A stretch of 64,000 bases of DNA from Xanthomonas sp. 3793 (GTDB lineage: Bacteria > Pseudomonadota > Gammaproteobacteria > Xanthomonadales > Xanthomonadaceae): positions 930,001 through 994,000 of the forward strand of contig NZ_JANTYU010000001.1 of the NCBI RefSeq assembly GCF_024806835.1, in the 5' to 3' direction. The notes beneath the pieces are model-generated. The model was not told the origin of the DNA. It did no database searches and saw only the letters and a program-made list of their open reading frames with translations. Positions 40,701 through 48,050 of the stretch are shown here, one piece after another. Positions within the stretch are counted from its first letter, which is position 1. Every line of letters starts with the position of its first letter. The translations under genes were made by a program, and so were the position numbers.

Positions 40701-40916
40701 CAGGCCCTTCATCTTCTGCTCGATGACCTGGGTGACGGTGTCTTCCAGGGTCTGCGCCGAGGCGCCCGGATAGTTGGCGGTGATGGCGACAGCGGGCGGC
40801 GCGATGCTGGGGTATTGCGCGATCGGCAAGGTGGCGATGGACAGGATGCCGGCCAGCATCACGATGATGGCCAACACCCAGGCGAAGATCGGACGATCGA
40901 TAAAGAAGCGTGCCAT
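37770..40916 (-). CDS. RND multidrug efflux permease (AcrB/MexB, HAE1 family)
   Basis: A 1048-residue inner-membrane pump that drives drug export with protons. N-terminus [20 protein letters not shown] is the HAE1 signature. Helix 4 contains [20 protein letters not shown], with the paired aspartates of the proton relay, and the second half has [16 protein letters not shown]. Periplasmic porter and docking subdomains occupy the two large loops. ATG 40916 is fixed by the family start; the adaptor gene ends 16 bp upstream. Confidence 0.95.
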   Translation of the reverse strand: MARFFIDRPIFAWVLAIIVMLAGILSIATLPIAQYPSIAPPAVAITANYPGASAQTLEDTVTQVIEQKMKGLDHLSYMASTSESSGTVTITLTFDNGTDPDTAQVQVQNKLSLATPLLPQEVQQQGVTVTKSATNFVNVLAFTSEDGSMSDSDLSDYVAANVQETISRVEGVGDTTLFGSQYAMRIWLDPNKLSNFSLTPVDVRSAIQAQNAQVSAGQLGALPAVANQQLNATITAQTRLKTAEQFENILLRTQSDGSQVRLRDVARVELGSESYNTVGRYNGKPAAGLAIKLATGANALDTVRAIDKSLEEQEKFFPPGMKVQKPYDTTPFVRISIEQVVHTLVEAVVLVFLVMYLFLQNFRATLIPTIAVPVVLLGTFGVLAAFGFTINTLTMFAMVLAIGLLVDDAIVVVENVERVMGEEQLSPKDATRKSMDQISGALVGVALVLAAVFVPMAFFGGSTGVIYRQFSITIVSAMTLSVLVAMILTPALCASLLKPVHKGHGMATTGFFGWFNRLFDRGNTRYQGVVRHMLGKGWRYMLAYAVLLALVVVGFMKLPVGFLPDEDQGTLFVLVQLPPGASDARTGEVIRQVEHHFLVDQKDSVSGVFAVSGFSFAGTGQNVGLAFVKLRPWDERTGKGQSVTDVAAKAGAYFASIRDAKVFAFAPPAVSELGNATGFDLMLQDRANLGHDALMQARNQLLAELSQDKRLVAVRPNGQEDTPEFKLEIDPHRAQAMGVSISDINNTFSSAWGSVYVNDFIDKGRVKKVLLQADAPYRMNPQDIDRWFVRNSAGTMVPFNAFATASWQSGSPRLERYNSVPSVEILGMALPGAASSGEAMQIVEAAAAKLPPGIGFEWTGLSRQEKSSTGQTGLLYGLSILIVFLCLAALYESWAIPFSVILVVPLGVFGTLLGAILTWKMNDVYFQVGLLTTIGLASKNAILIVEFAKELHESGKSLIESALEAARMRLRPILMTSLAFILGVVPLVLTSGAGAGAQHALGTAVIGGMLSGTVLAIFFVPLFFVLVSGMFKRRAQPATPATAQPTGH

Positions 40917-40932
40917 GACGTGTGATCCCGCC

Positions 40933-42156
40933 TCAGTTGGCCGCACGCGGTGCGGTCGGGGCGGAAGAGTTGCCAGCAGCACCGGCAGCATGACCAGCGG
41001 CAGCGGGCGTGCCCTTGGGCTGCCATGGCACGGTCTTGACCTCGATGCCGTCGCGCGCACGCGAGGCGCCTTCGACCACCACCTGTTCGCCGGGCTTCAG
41101 GCCACTGCGCACCAGCCACTGGTCGCCGACTTCACGGTCGGTCTCCAGCACGCGCAACTGCAGCTTGTGGTCGGCGCCCACCACGAATGCGGTCGGCTTG
41201 CCGGCACCATTGCGCGAGACCGCCTGCTGCGGCACCAGCAGGCCATGTTGCTTGACGCCCTCTTGCAGCACCGCGCGCACATACATGCCCGGCAGCAGAT
41301 CGGCGTTCGGGTTCGGGAACACCGCGCGCAAGGTGATCGAGCCGGTGTTCTGATCGACGGTGACATCGGAGAACGCCAGCTGGCCCTGCAACGGATAGGC
41401 GCTGCCGTCTTCCAGCAGCAGCGAGACCTTGGCCGCGCCCTCGCCGGCCTTTTCAAGGTCGCCGCGCGCCATCGCCTGCTTCAGCCGCAATACCGCCGCG
41501 CTGGGCTGGGTGACGTCGATGTAGATCGGGTCCAGCTGCTGGATGGTGGTCAGTGCAGTGGACTGGTTGGCGGTCACCAACGCGCCCGGCGTCACGCTGG
41601 AGCGGCCGATGCGGCCGGAGATCGGCGCGTCCAGGCGGGCGAAGGCCAGATTGATCCGGGCGGTCTCCACGCTGGCCTTGCCGGCAGCCACATCGGCTTC
41701 GGCCTGGCCCAGCGCCGCGGCGGTGTCGTCGCCCTCTTGCTGGCTGATCGCCTTGATCTGCGCCAGCTCGGTGTAGCGCTCGGCCTTGAGCCTGGCGGTG
41801 CGCAGATTGGCCTGCGCTCTGGCCAGGGTGGCCTGGGCGCTGGCGTAGCTGGCGCGGTAGGTCGCCGGATCGATCTGGTACAGCGTCTGCCCGGCCTTGA
41901 CGTTGCCGCCCTCGGTGAACTGACGCGACTGCACGATGCCGCCGACCTGCGGGCGGATTTCGGCAATCAGGTACGGCACGGTACGCCCCGGCAGCGCGGT
42001 GGTCAGCGACACCGGCTGCTGCTGGACGGTCAGCACGGCCATCTCCGGCGTGCCCTCTTCCGGTGGCGGTCCGCCCGGCGGGCTGCCGCAGGCACTCAGC
42101 AGGGCGGTGACGACAACGGCGAGCAACGGCAGGCGGAACGAAGCATGAGAACGCAC
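40933..42156 (-). CDS. RND periplasmic adaptor (AcrA/MexA family) lipoprotein
   Basis: A 407-residue membrane-fusion protein. Lipoprotein signal ends TALLSAC (Cys23). Lipoyl-type half-motifs flank a coiled coil ([40 protein letters not shown]), followed by beta-barrel and membrane-proximal domains and a low-complexity Ala/Pro tail. The start is a GTG at 42156 with GGAG upstream. It is the first gene of the efflux operon. Confidence 0.93.
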   Translation of the reverse strand: MRSHASFRLPLLAVVVTALLSACGSPPGGPPPEEGTPEMAVLTVQQQPVSLTTALPGRTVPYLIAEIRPQVGGIVQSRQFTEGGNVKAGQTLYQIDPATYRASYASAQATLARAQANLRTARLKAERYTELAQIKAISQQEGDDTAAALGQAEADVAAGKASVETARINLAFARLDAPISGRIGRSSVTPGALVTANQSTALTTIQQLDPIYIDVTQPSAAVLRLKQAMARGDLEKAGEGAAKVSLLLEDGSAYPLQGQLAFSDVTVDQNTGSITLRAVFPNPNADLLPGMYVRAVLQEGVKQHGLLVPQQAVSRNGAGKPTAFVVGADHKLQLRVLETDREVGDQWLVRSGLKPGEQVVVEGASRARDGIEVKTVPWQPKGTPAAAGHAAGAAGNSSAPTAPRAAN

Positions 42157-42194
42157 GAGGATGTCTCCGGAGGGACAGTGAGGGTTAAATCTAA

Positions 42195-42209
42195 ACGGTA
42201 CGGTTCGGT
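42195..42209. promoter_or_regulatory. Triple pentamer ACGGT-ACGGT-TCGGT between divergent tetR and RND operon
   Basis: Three direct pentamers lie in an AT-rich intergenic region of 131 bp, 39 bp before the adaptor start on its strand. The position suits an operator for the divergent TetR protein. On the other side TATACT at 42257-42262 looks like a -10 box for tetR. The consensus for this repressor is unknown. Confidence 0.35.
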
Positions 42210-42287
42210 ATCCTAATAAGCGTGTCCGTGGCCGTCAAGCATTTCTGCCCAGTCGGTATACTTAAACTTCAAAAGTGGAGTGAGTTG

Positions 42288-42905
42288 ATGCGGGTCAGAA
42301 CCGAAGAAAAACGCGACGCCATCGTCCAGGCGGCCAGCGAGGTGTTCCTCGAACTGGGCTTCGAAGGCGCCTCGATGTCGCAGATCGCCACCCGGGTCGG
42401 CGGCTCCAAGCGCACGCTCTACGGCTATTTCCCGTCCAAGGAAGAACTGTTCATCGCTTTCGCCAGCGACATGTCCGACAGCTACATCGACCCGATGCTT
42501 GACGCGCTGGCACAGAGCCGCGGATCCGTCGCACAGACCTTGCAGCGCTTTGGCGAAGACATCCTGGCCTTTCTGTGCGCGCCGACATCGATCACGATCT
42601 GGCAGACCATCATTGGGGTGTCGGGGCGATCGGACGTGGGGGCATTGTTCTTCAACGCAGGCCCCGAAGAAGGCATGCAACGCATGGCCGACTACCTGCA
42701 GCAACAGATGGAAGCGGGATTGATGCGGCGCGGCGACCCGCTGCTTGCATCCAGGCAGCTGGGTGCGCTGCTGGAGTCGGAAACGCTGATGCCCTGCCTG
42801 TTCGGCGCACTGAAAGACCCCTCGCCTGATTACCTGCGCGGCGCCGCGCAGCGTGCGGTCAAGATGTTCCTGGCGGCGTATACGCTCGAGTCGGCACCGG
42901 GCTGA
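42288..42905 (+). CDS. TetR family regulator divergent from RND operon
   Basis: A 205-residue AcrR-like repressor. Helix-turn-helix in GFEGASMSQIATRVGGSKRTLYGYFPSKEELF; the C-terminal half is a ligand-binding helical bundle. ATG 42288 has GGAG at 7 bp; an upstream GTG at 42222 is less likely. The arrangement, head to head with the adaptor gene, is the normal one for a local repressor relieved by drugs. Confidence 0.92.
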   Translation: MRVRTEEKRDAIVQAASEVFLELGFEGASMSQIATRVGGSKRTLYGYFPSKEELFIAFASDMSDSYIDPMLDALAQSRGSVAQTLQRFGEDILAFLCAPTSITIWQTIIGVSGRSDVGALFFNAGPEEGMQRMADYLQQQMEAGLMRRGDPLLASRQLGALLESETLMPCLFGALKDPSPDYLRGAAQRAVKMFLAAYTLESAPG

Positions 42906-43061
42906 CGCATCGGGCAGGCATGGCACCAAAGCGCACTCCCGCACTGCGCACACTGGTCATAGGTCGTCGCCCGATGCAGCAATGCCTCTGTGCATGGCAT
43001 TGGCTCTCAGCTGACCCTCGCCGGGCGCAGGCGCTGCCACCAACGCAACGCCTGCCTCACC

Positions 43062-44081
43062 TCAGCGATCAACAGACACGCGCCACTGGCCGTCTGCCAT
43101 CGGCAGCCAGGTGATCTCCACCGGCAGGAACTTCTCGATCAGCCGGGCGTTGCTCGCCAGATGCTCACTGATGGCATCGGTGGTGAACCCGCCACCGCCG
43201 GCCAGCGCCATCGGCAGCAACAACTGGTCCGACAGATACTCGCCAACGCAGGCGCCAGCATCGAGATACCGCTGCACCTGATCGGCAAGGCGCTCGCCCA
43301 CCTGCTCGGCGGCCACACCGCGCTCGCCGTAGCCGGCAAAGGTCTCGACATGCGCTGCATGGCGCACATGCACAAGCGCGACGTTGCCCGGCCCCAACGC
43401 AGGACGCACGCTCTCCACATGGCGCGGGCTGGGGTCCACGCCCAGACGTGCAGCCAACACGCGTAACTCGCGATGCCCGATCTTGGTCGACAACCCGGAG
43501 ATCAGGATCGTCGCCTCGATCGACTCCAACGTCCCGCGTGCATCGAACACGGCACGCTGGAGCTGCGCACAAGGCTCCACCGCCACCTGCAGCACTCCGC
43601 CGCCGGCCGGATAAAAGCCATGCCGCTCCAGTACCGCCGACACGCGCACGCCCATCCGCTGCAAGGCAGGCAGATAGCAGTTGGCGATGAAATCGGCACT
43701 CGGCGCCAACGGATTGTGCGTCCCGCCTTCGAACGTCAGGCTCGAAGGTGCCGCCGCCTGCCAAAGCGCAGGCAGCACAGTCTGCAACACCAAGGTGGCA
43801 GAGCCCGCACTTCCGGTCGCGAAGCGATATGTCCCCGGCAACACCTGGCCCGGCTCGAACCGCAACGCCGTCGCACCGATCTGCGCACCATGCGTACGCG
43901 CCTGCCCAATCGCCGCCGCCGCATTGACGGCCGTCAGGTGCTGACGCATCAAACCCGGGCGTGAACGCGCTCCGCGGATATTGTGCATGACAAAGCCGGT
44001 CCCGGTGCACAGGCTCAACGTCAATGCGGTGCGCAACAACTGTCCACCGCCTGCCGCTCCATCGATTTCAATCATGTCCAT
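43062..44081 (-). CDS. rtcA: RNA 3'-terminal phosphate cyclase
   Basis: A 339-residue enzyme that turns RNA 3'-phosphate ends into 2',3'-cyclic phosphates using ATP. Family motifs: IEIDGAAGGGQLLRTALTLS at the start, IRGARSRPGLMRQHLTAV, and near the end ISEHLASNARLIEKFLP, which carries the adenylated His (His307 with this start). Several in-frame ATGs lie close together (44090, 44081, 44075). Last gene of the rsr-Y RNA-rtcBA operon, 184 bp after rtcB. Confidence 0.94.
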   Translation of the reverse strand: MDMIEIDGAAGGGQLLRTALTLSLCTGTGFVMHNIRGARSRPGLMRQHLTAVNAAAAIGQARTHGAQIGATALRFEPGQVLPGTYRFATGSAGSATLVLQTVLPALWQAAAPSSLTFEGGTHNPLAPSADFIANCYLPALQRMGVRVSAVLERHGFYPAGGGVLQVAVEPCAQLQRAVFDARGTLESIEATILISGLSTKIGHRELRVLAARLGVDPSPRHVESVRPALGPGNVALVHVRHAAHVETFAGYGERGVAAEQVGERLADQVQRYLDAGACVGEYLSDQLLLPMALAGGGGFTTDAISEHLASNARLIEKFLPVEITWLPMADGQWRVSVDR

Positions 44082-44265
44082 GACGCACATCCATTCAAAT
44101 AAACGCCCCGATGCCCAGATCGGGGCTGTCAATGCCATGCCGGCGCAGTGTAGTTGGATCCAATGCCCAGGCGGCGCCCGCTGGTTGCACCTGCGCTGCA
44201 GCGGTGTCCGATGCCGCAGCGTCGACGCAACGCATCGCTAGCGCTGCGGAAACCAATGCGCAGGC

Positions 44266-45486
44266 CTATCCCTTGACGCATACCACCTGCCGAAGCGTAT
44301 GCACGATTTCCACCAGGTCGCGCTGTGCATGCATCACCGCCTCGATCGGCTTGTACGCCGCGGGCGACTCGTCCACCACGTCCTGATCCTTGCGGCATTC
44401 CACATGCGCCGTGGCCTTGATGTGGTCGTCGAGGCTGATGCGCCGCTTGGCCTCGGTGCGGCTCATGACCCGTCCAGCACCATGGCTGCAGCTATGGAAG
44501 CTGTCGGCATTGCCGAGTCCGCGCACGATGAAACTCTTGGCGCCCATGCTGCCGGGAATGATGCCCAGCTCGCCCTTGCGGGCACTCACCGCACCCTTGC
44601 GCGTCACGAACACGTCCTTGCCGAAGTGGTGCTCGCGGCTGACGTAGTTGTGGTGACAGTTCACCGCCTCCGCCTGCGCCTCGAACGGCTTGGCGATGAC
44701 AGTGCGCACGGCCGCCACCACGTGACGCATCATGATTTCCCGATTGATCCGCGCATAGCGTTGCGCCCAGTCCACTGCAAACACGTAGTCGGCATAGTGC
44801 TCGCTGCCTTCCGGCAGGTAGGCCAGGTCCTGGTCCGGCAGGTTGATCATCCAGCGCCGCATCTCGTTCTTGGCCAGCTGGATGAAATGGTTGCCGATCG
44901 CATTGCCGACGCCGCGCGATCCGGAGTGCAGCATGAACCATACGCGCTGCGCCTCATCCAGGCAGACCTCAACAAAATGGTTGCCGGTTCCCAACGTTCC
45001 CAGGTGCTGCAGGTTATTGGTCTTGTGCAACCGCGGATGGCGCTCGCAGATCAACGCAAAATCGCTCGCCAGCTGCGACCAGCCATCGATCGCATGCCCC
45101 GGCGGGGTCTGCCATGCCCCCTTGTCGCGCGCACCCGGCGTGCGCCCATGCGGCACCGCGCGCTCGATCGCGCTGCGGATCGCGGCCAGGTTGTCCGGCA
45201 GGTCGCTGGCCACCAACGTGGTGCGCGCGGCGATCATGCCGCACCCGATATCCACGCCGACTGCGGCAGGCACGATCGCACCGATGGTCGGCACCACCGA
45301 CCCCACCGTGGCTCCCTTGCCCAAATGCACGTCGGGCATGACCGCGATCCAGCGGTGGATGAAAGGCAGCTTGGCGATGTTCTGCAACTGCTGGCGCGCT
45401 TCGTCCTCAAGCGGAACGCCGCGCGTCCACAGCTTGATGGGGGCCGCACCCGGCTGGGCAATCACATCGTAGTGTAGGTCGCTCAT
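44266..45486 (-). CDS. rtcB: RNA-splicing ligase RtcB
   Basis: A 406-residue GTP- and Mn-dependent ligase that joins 2',3'-cyclic-phosphate and 5'-OH RNA ends. Metal-binding GVDIGCGM (Asp79, Cys82), the GTGNHFVEV and LHSGSRGVGN segments, and the guanylated His335 in SCSHGAGR are all present. AAGGAG precedes the ATG at 45486. The gene starts 34 bp after the last Y-RNA-like module, so ligase and noncoding RNAs are in one transcription unit under RtcR. Confidence 0.96.
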   Translation of the reverse strand: MSDLHYDVIAQPGAAPIKLWTRGVPLEDEARQQLQNIAKLPFIHRWIAVMPDVHLGKGATVGSVVPTIGAIVPAAVGVDIGCGMIAARTTLVASDLPDNLAAIRSAIERAVPHGRTPGARDKGAWQTPPGHAIDGWSQLASDFALICERHPRLHKTNNLQHLGTLGTGNHFVEVCLDEAQRVWFMLHSGSRGVGNAIGNHFIQLAKNEMRRWMINLPDQDLAYLPEGSEHYADYVFAVDWAQRYARINREIMMRHVVAAVRTVIAKPFEAQAEAVNCHHNYVSREHHFGKDVFVTRKGAVSARKGELGIIPGSMGAKSFIVRGLGNADSFHSCSHGAGRVMSRTEAKRRISLDDHIKATAHVECRKDQDVVDESPAAYKPIEAVMHAQRDLVEIVHTLRQVVCVKG

Positions 45487-45520
45487 TGAAAGACTCCTTG
45501 CAACAAAACAATGAAAAGGC

Positions 45521-45630
45521 GCGGTGACAAAGTGGCGGAACAGACTGCAGTGCGACAGCCGCCGCATTGCACTGGGATTTGAACCCACCCATTGAAGGGA
45601 CACCGATGTAGTTCCAACCGCATTCACCGC
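45521..45630 (-). ncRNA. Y-RNA-like module 4 (T-arm type, no D-arm)
   Basis: About 110 nt. Long-range stem: 5' GCGGTGA with 3' TCACCGC, an internal loop containing ATGC opposite a TTTG-type strand, then 5' GGAAC with 3' GTTCC. The loop holds a T-arm (TGGG-TTCAAAT-CCCA, 45573-45587) followed by a hairpin CAGTGC/GCACTG (45548-45574). There is no GG-containing D-arm. The 5' half is near-identical to module 3 (GGTGAATGC, GGAACTACATCG, CCCTTCA.TGGG). A T-rich run follows the 3' strand. Ends are estimated from pairing. Confidence 0.7.
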
Positions 45631-45786
45631 AAAGAACGGCATCCCGCGGGCGAGCCGCAGAATGCTTTGACGCAAGACCATCGCCCACCCGAGGCAGGCG
45701 CTGGAGCCCGCCAGCGAACCCAGCAGCGAGGCAACGGACCGAAGGCCGATGCGCACGCGTCATAAGCGGCGATGACGGAAAAAAGC

Positions 45787-45904
45787 GCGGTGACAAAAGT
45801 GATGGAATGCTCTGCGTGGCGGCGGCCGGAGCCGCAGCAACGCAGTCGGGATTTGAACCCAACCCAATGAAGGGGATCGATGTAGTTCCACCGGCATTCA
45901 CCGC
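45787..45904 (-). ncRNA. Y-RNA-like module 3 (T-arm type, no D-arm)
   Basis: About 118 nt. Outer stem GCGGTGA/TCACCGC, internal loop (ATGCC opposite TTTTG) and inner stem GGTGGAA/TTCCATC. Inside lie a T-arm (TTGGG-TTCAAAT-CCCGA, 45846-45862) and a long GC-rich hairpin CTGCGT/ACGCAG (45812-45845). No D-arm follows. The 3' strand ends CCGCGC then six Ts, which could stop transcription or mark the RNA end. Related to module 4 by recent duplication. Confidence 0.72.
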
Positions 45905-45916
45905 AAAACCAAGCCA

Positions 45917-46028
45917 CGCTGCCTGCGACAAGATCAATGAAACGCGCGCTCTACCACTGAGCTACCGTCATGACGGGCGGGATTCGAACCCGCGACCATG
46001 GAGTTTCACTTGCATTCGCACGACAACG
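45917..46028 (-). ncRNA. Y-RNA-like module 2 with complete permuted tRNA mimic (YrlA-like)
   Basis: About 112 nt. Outer stem 5' CGTTGTCGTGCGA / 3' TCGCAGGCAGCG with one bulge, an internal loop (AATGC opposite TTG), then inner stem AGTGAAAC/GTTTCATT. Within, in order: T-arm GCGGG-TTCGAAT-CCCGC (45977-45993), acceptor-like palindrome CCGTCATGACGG (45965-45976), TA, then D-arm GCTC-AGTGGTA-GAGC (45948-45962). The order T-arm, acceptor, D-arm is a circular permutation of tRNA, as known for bacterial YrlA RNAs that dock on Ro60 proteins. Confidence 0.82.
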
Positions 46029-46039
46029 CAGACAACAAG

Positions 46040-46183
46040 ACCGACGGCGACCACGACAACGGAGATGAAACATCCTGCTCTAACCAGCTGAGCTACCACC
46101 CCACACAGGGTGGGCGGGACTCGAACCCGCGACCTGGAGCGTAAGAGGCTGTAGTTTCATCGGCATTCGTGACCGCCGACGGT
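46040..46183 (-). ncRNA. Y-RNA-like module 1 with complete permuted tRNA mimic (YrlA-like)
   Basis: About 144 nt, the first full module after rsr. Outer stem 5' GGCGGTCACGA / 3' TCGTGGTCGCC pairs over 11 bp with two G-U pairs and extends further with one mismatch. The internal loop has ATGCC opposite TCCGTTG, and the inner stem GATGAAAC/GTTTCATC is perfect. Inside: T-arm GCGGG-TTCGAGT-CCCGC (46114-46130), acceptor-like hairpin CCACCC/GGGTGG (46096-46113), TA, D-arm GCTC-AGCTGGTTA-GAGC (46077-46093). CGAATGC on the 5' strand and TTGTCG on the 3' strand are shared with module 2 and fit a Ro60-binding helix. Confidence 0.83.
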
Positions 46184-46193
46184 GAAACCTGTA

Positions 46194-46267
46194 GGTGGCA
46201 ACCAGACCATGGCACTGCTGCCAGGTCAGTCGCTACCGCTTAATCACCACATGGCATTTCTGCCACC
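46194..46267 (-). other. 74-nt segment closed by a perfect 7-bp inverted repeat
   Basis: Ends GGTGGCA and TGCCACC pair perfectly and enclose 60 nt, the size of a tRNA. On the minus strand the interior has a hairpin GACC-TGGCA/TGCCA-GGTC with one bulge and a GGTAG-containing loop, but no TTC T-loop. It lies between rsr and Y module 1. It could be a degenerate further module or a processing signal. Confidence 0.45.
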
Positions 46268-46313
46268 ACCCGGCGGGCCCCATTGCCCGCCGGGTCTGCA
46301 CACGTCCGTGTGC
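46268..46313 (-). other. Two strong hairpins just after the rsr stop codon
   Basis: 46268-46295 has perfect 11-bp arms ACCCGGCGGGC/GCCCGCCGGGT with a 6-nt loop. 46298-46313 has 6-bp arms GCACAC/GTGTGC with a 4-nt loop. Neither is followed by a T tract, so they look like RNA stability or processing elements protecting the rsr message, rather than terminators. Confidence 0.6.
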
Positions 46314-47864
46314 TCACAGCTCGATCGAGCCGATCCGCTCGACCCAGCGCGTCGCACCTGCACCCTGCGCTGCGAACGTCGCGATCAGGTCGAACACCGC
46401 ATCGCTGAAACCGCCGACATGCAGGATGTCGTCGCGCTCCAGCGTCTGGCTGGTCGCGACCGGCTGCAGGTCGATGCACACCATGCGGGCCTGCGGACAA
46501 CGCGCCTTCAACCGCGTCCATTCCTGCATGGTTGCCGTTGCTACACCACTGCGGGTATCGCGCCAGCTCTCGTTATCCGACACCATCACCAGCACATCCA
46601 CCTGGGCCCGCATCGCATTCAAGTGCGCCAGCGGCGCACTGATGCTGGTGCCGCCCCCGCATTGCGCCGCCAACTGCTGCGCCTGGGCGAGCACGCTGTC
46701 GCGTGGATTCAGCCGCAGCGAACGCACCTGCGTATCGAATGGCAGCACCGCGGCTTGCGGGTTCGTACGCTGCATGCACGCGGCAATCAACGCCGCCACA
46801 TCCACGCAACGCACGCTGGTGGTCGCCCCCTTGCGGTAGCCGGTGACCGGCGATGCCATCGATCCTGAGACATCGACCGCCACCACCACCTTGCCCTCCA
46901 GCACCGGCACCTGCCGGGTCGCGATCTCCATCGCGTCCTGCAATGCCCCACCGATCTGCGGGGGCAAGCCGCTAGCCGCGGTATAGGCCATCTGCAATTG
47001 ATAAGGAAACACGCGGGCACGCTGGATCTGCTCCGGATCACGCAGACGCGCAGCCAGCTTGGCCACCATTGCCGCATCGGCAAACACACCATGACGCGCA
47101 AACGTGTTGAGGTTCAACCGCAACGTCTGCCACGACACCCGCTCCGCCAGCAGCGCCCAGTGCGCCCGGGTTAACGGCAATGCCGTGTAGTACTGGAACG
47201 GCAGATCCGGCAACGTCTCGCCCGGTGCACGCTTGAACGCCTCGTACGCCTGCAGCACGGCCGGCAATGCGGTTTCCTGGTAGGGCTTGCCGATGACCCA
47301 CGCATACAGGGCCTCGCGCTCGGCATCGGCCGGCTTCGGGTGCACCATGCGGATCACGTCTGCCAGCGACGGCTGCTGCCCGATCGCCGCCTGCACGATG
47401 GTGGCCACCGACGCCTGCTGCAACCACTGCCGCACCATGCGCTTGGGCAGCGAACCCAGCGACTTGCGCCCGACCTGGCCACTGCGCACGATCTGCACGA
47501 AGTTGCGCAATAGCCGGCCGTTGTCGACCACGCGGGGAAACGCACGGGCAAAGACCTCAGCGTCGCGGGTGGTCAACGTCGCCAGCAACAATGCCGGCAT
47601 GTCCTTCATGTGCGCTACCTGACGGGCATAGATCGCGGTCTGCGCAACGAATGCCGGCGGAACCTGTTCGCACAAGGTCAGCACCTGCTGCAACTGCGCG
47701 TCGGCGCTCGCATAGTAGGTGCCGTTGAAGCAGCCGGTGGCCGCATACAACGCCAGCGCACCACGCGGCGTGCGCTCGTAGGCGCAACCGCCGGCCTCGT
47801 TTCGCGCAGTCGCCTTGGTCCGCAACGCGCCACGCAGCGAGGAGAAGAGTTGAAGATTGGCCAT
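46314..47864 (-). CDS. rsr: Rsr, bacterial Ro60 orthologue (TROVE plus vWA domains)
   Basis: A 516-residue ring protein that binds Y RNAs and misfolded RNA 3' ends and, in other bacteria, links Y RNA to exonucleases. The HEAT-like TROVE ring spans about residues 1-320 (YYASADAQLQQVLTLCEQVP, ARAFPRVVDNGRLLRNFVQIVRS). A von Willebrand A domain follows with a complete MIDAS start DVSGS (331-335), GGGTSISAPL and MVSDNES. CAGGAG precedes ATG 47864. First gene of the RtcR-controlled operon. Confidence 0.95.
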   Translation of the reverse strand: MANLQLFSSLRGALRTKATARNEAGGCAYERTPRGALALYAATGCFNGTYYASADAQLQQVLTLCEQVPPAFVAQTAIYARQVAHMKDMPALLLATLTTRDAEVFARAFPRVVDNGRLLRNFVQIVRSGQVGRKSLGSLPKRMVRQWLQQASVATIVQAAIGQQPSLADVIRMVHPKPADAEREALYAWVIGKPYQETALPAVLQAYEAFKRAPGETLPDLPFQYYTALPLTRAHWALLAERVSWQTLRLNLNTFARHGVFADAAMVAKLAARLRDPEQIQRARVFPYQLQMAYTAASGLPPQIGGALQDAMEIATRQVPVLEGKVVVAVDVSGSMASPVTGYRKGATTSVRCVDVAALIAACMQRTNPQAAVLPFDTQVRSLRLNPRDSVLAQAQQLAAQCGGGTSISAPLAHLNAMRAQVDVLVMVSDNESWRDTRSGVATATMQEWTRLKARCPQARMVCIDLQPVATSQTLERDDILHVGGFSDAVFDLIATFAAQGAGATRWVERIGSIEL

Positions 47865-47913
47865 GTCAGGCTCCTGGCGGGAACTGCCCGCAGTGGGTGA
47901 TGAGCCCTGTACA

Positions 47914-47928
47914 GCAATGCGCGTGCCA
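47914..47928 (-). promoter_or_regulatory. Sigma-54 (-24/-12) promoter of the rsr-rtcBA operon
   Basis: Minus strand reads TGGCACGCGCATTGC, an exact match to TGGCAC-N5-TTGC, 50 bp before the rsr start codon. RtcR, a sigma-54 activator, is encoded immediately upstream on the opposite strand. The intergenic stretch from 47940 to 48025 is unusually A/T-rich, suiting DNA bending between activator sites and promoter. Confidence 0.88.
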
Positions 47929-48017
47929 ACTTTGGTCATTAGTTCATAAGCCACTGTTTCATAAAAGATTATTTTTATTTTGATGGCACGGCCCTACAGC
48001 GTATTTTCTGTTTTTCG

Positions 48018-48023
48018 TATACT
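48018..48023 (+). promoter_or_regulatory. Possible -10 box of rtcR
   Basis: TATACT lies 28 bp before the rtcR ATG. The -35 region at the right spacing is weak, as expected for low constitutive expression of a regulator. Confidence 0.35.
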
Positions 48024-48050
48024 TCAGGCGCGCTTTTTATCTGGATAGAT

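Noticed and set aside
38493-40925. 810-codon plus-strand open frame
   Set aside because: Antisense to the RND permease gene; His/Gln/Arg-rich shadow translation.
45948-46130. Ordinary tRNA genes (clear D-arm and T-arm sequences)
   Set aside because: D-arms and T-arms are in the reverse order expected for a tRNA, no anticodon arm lies between them, and the acceptor halves are joined in a hairpin. They fit Y-RNA tRNA mimics.
47984-47998. Sigma-54 promoter for rtcR on the plus strand
   Set aside because: TGGCAC is present, but the -12 half is TACA instead of TTGC.
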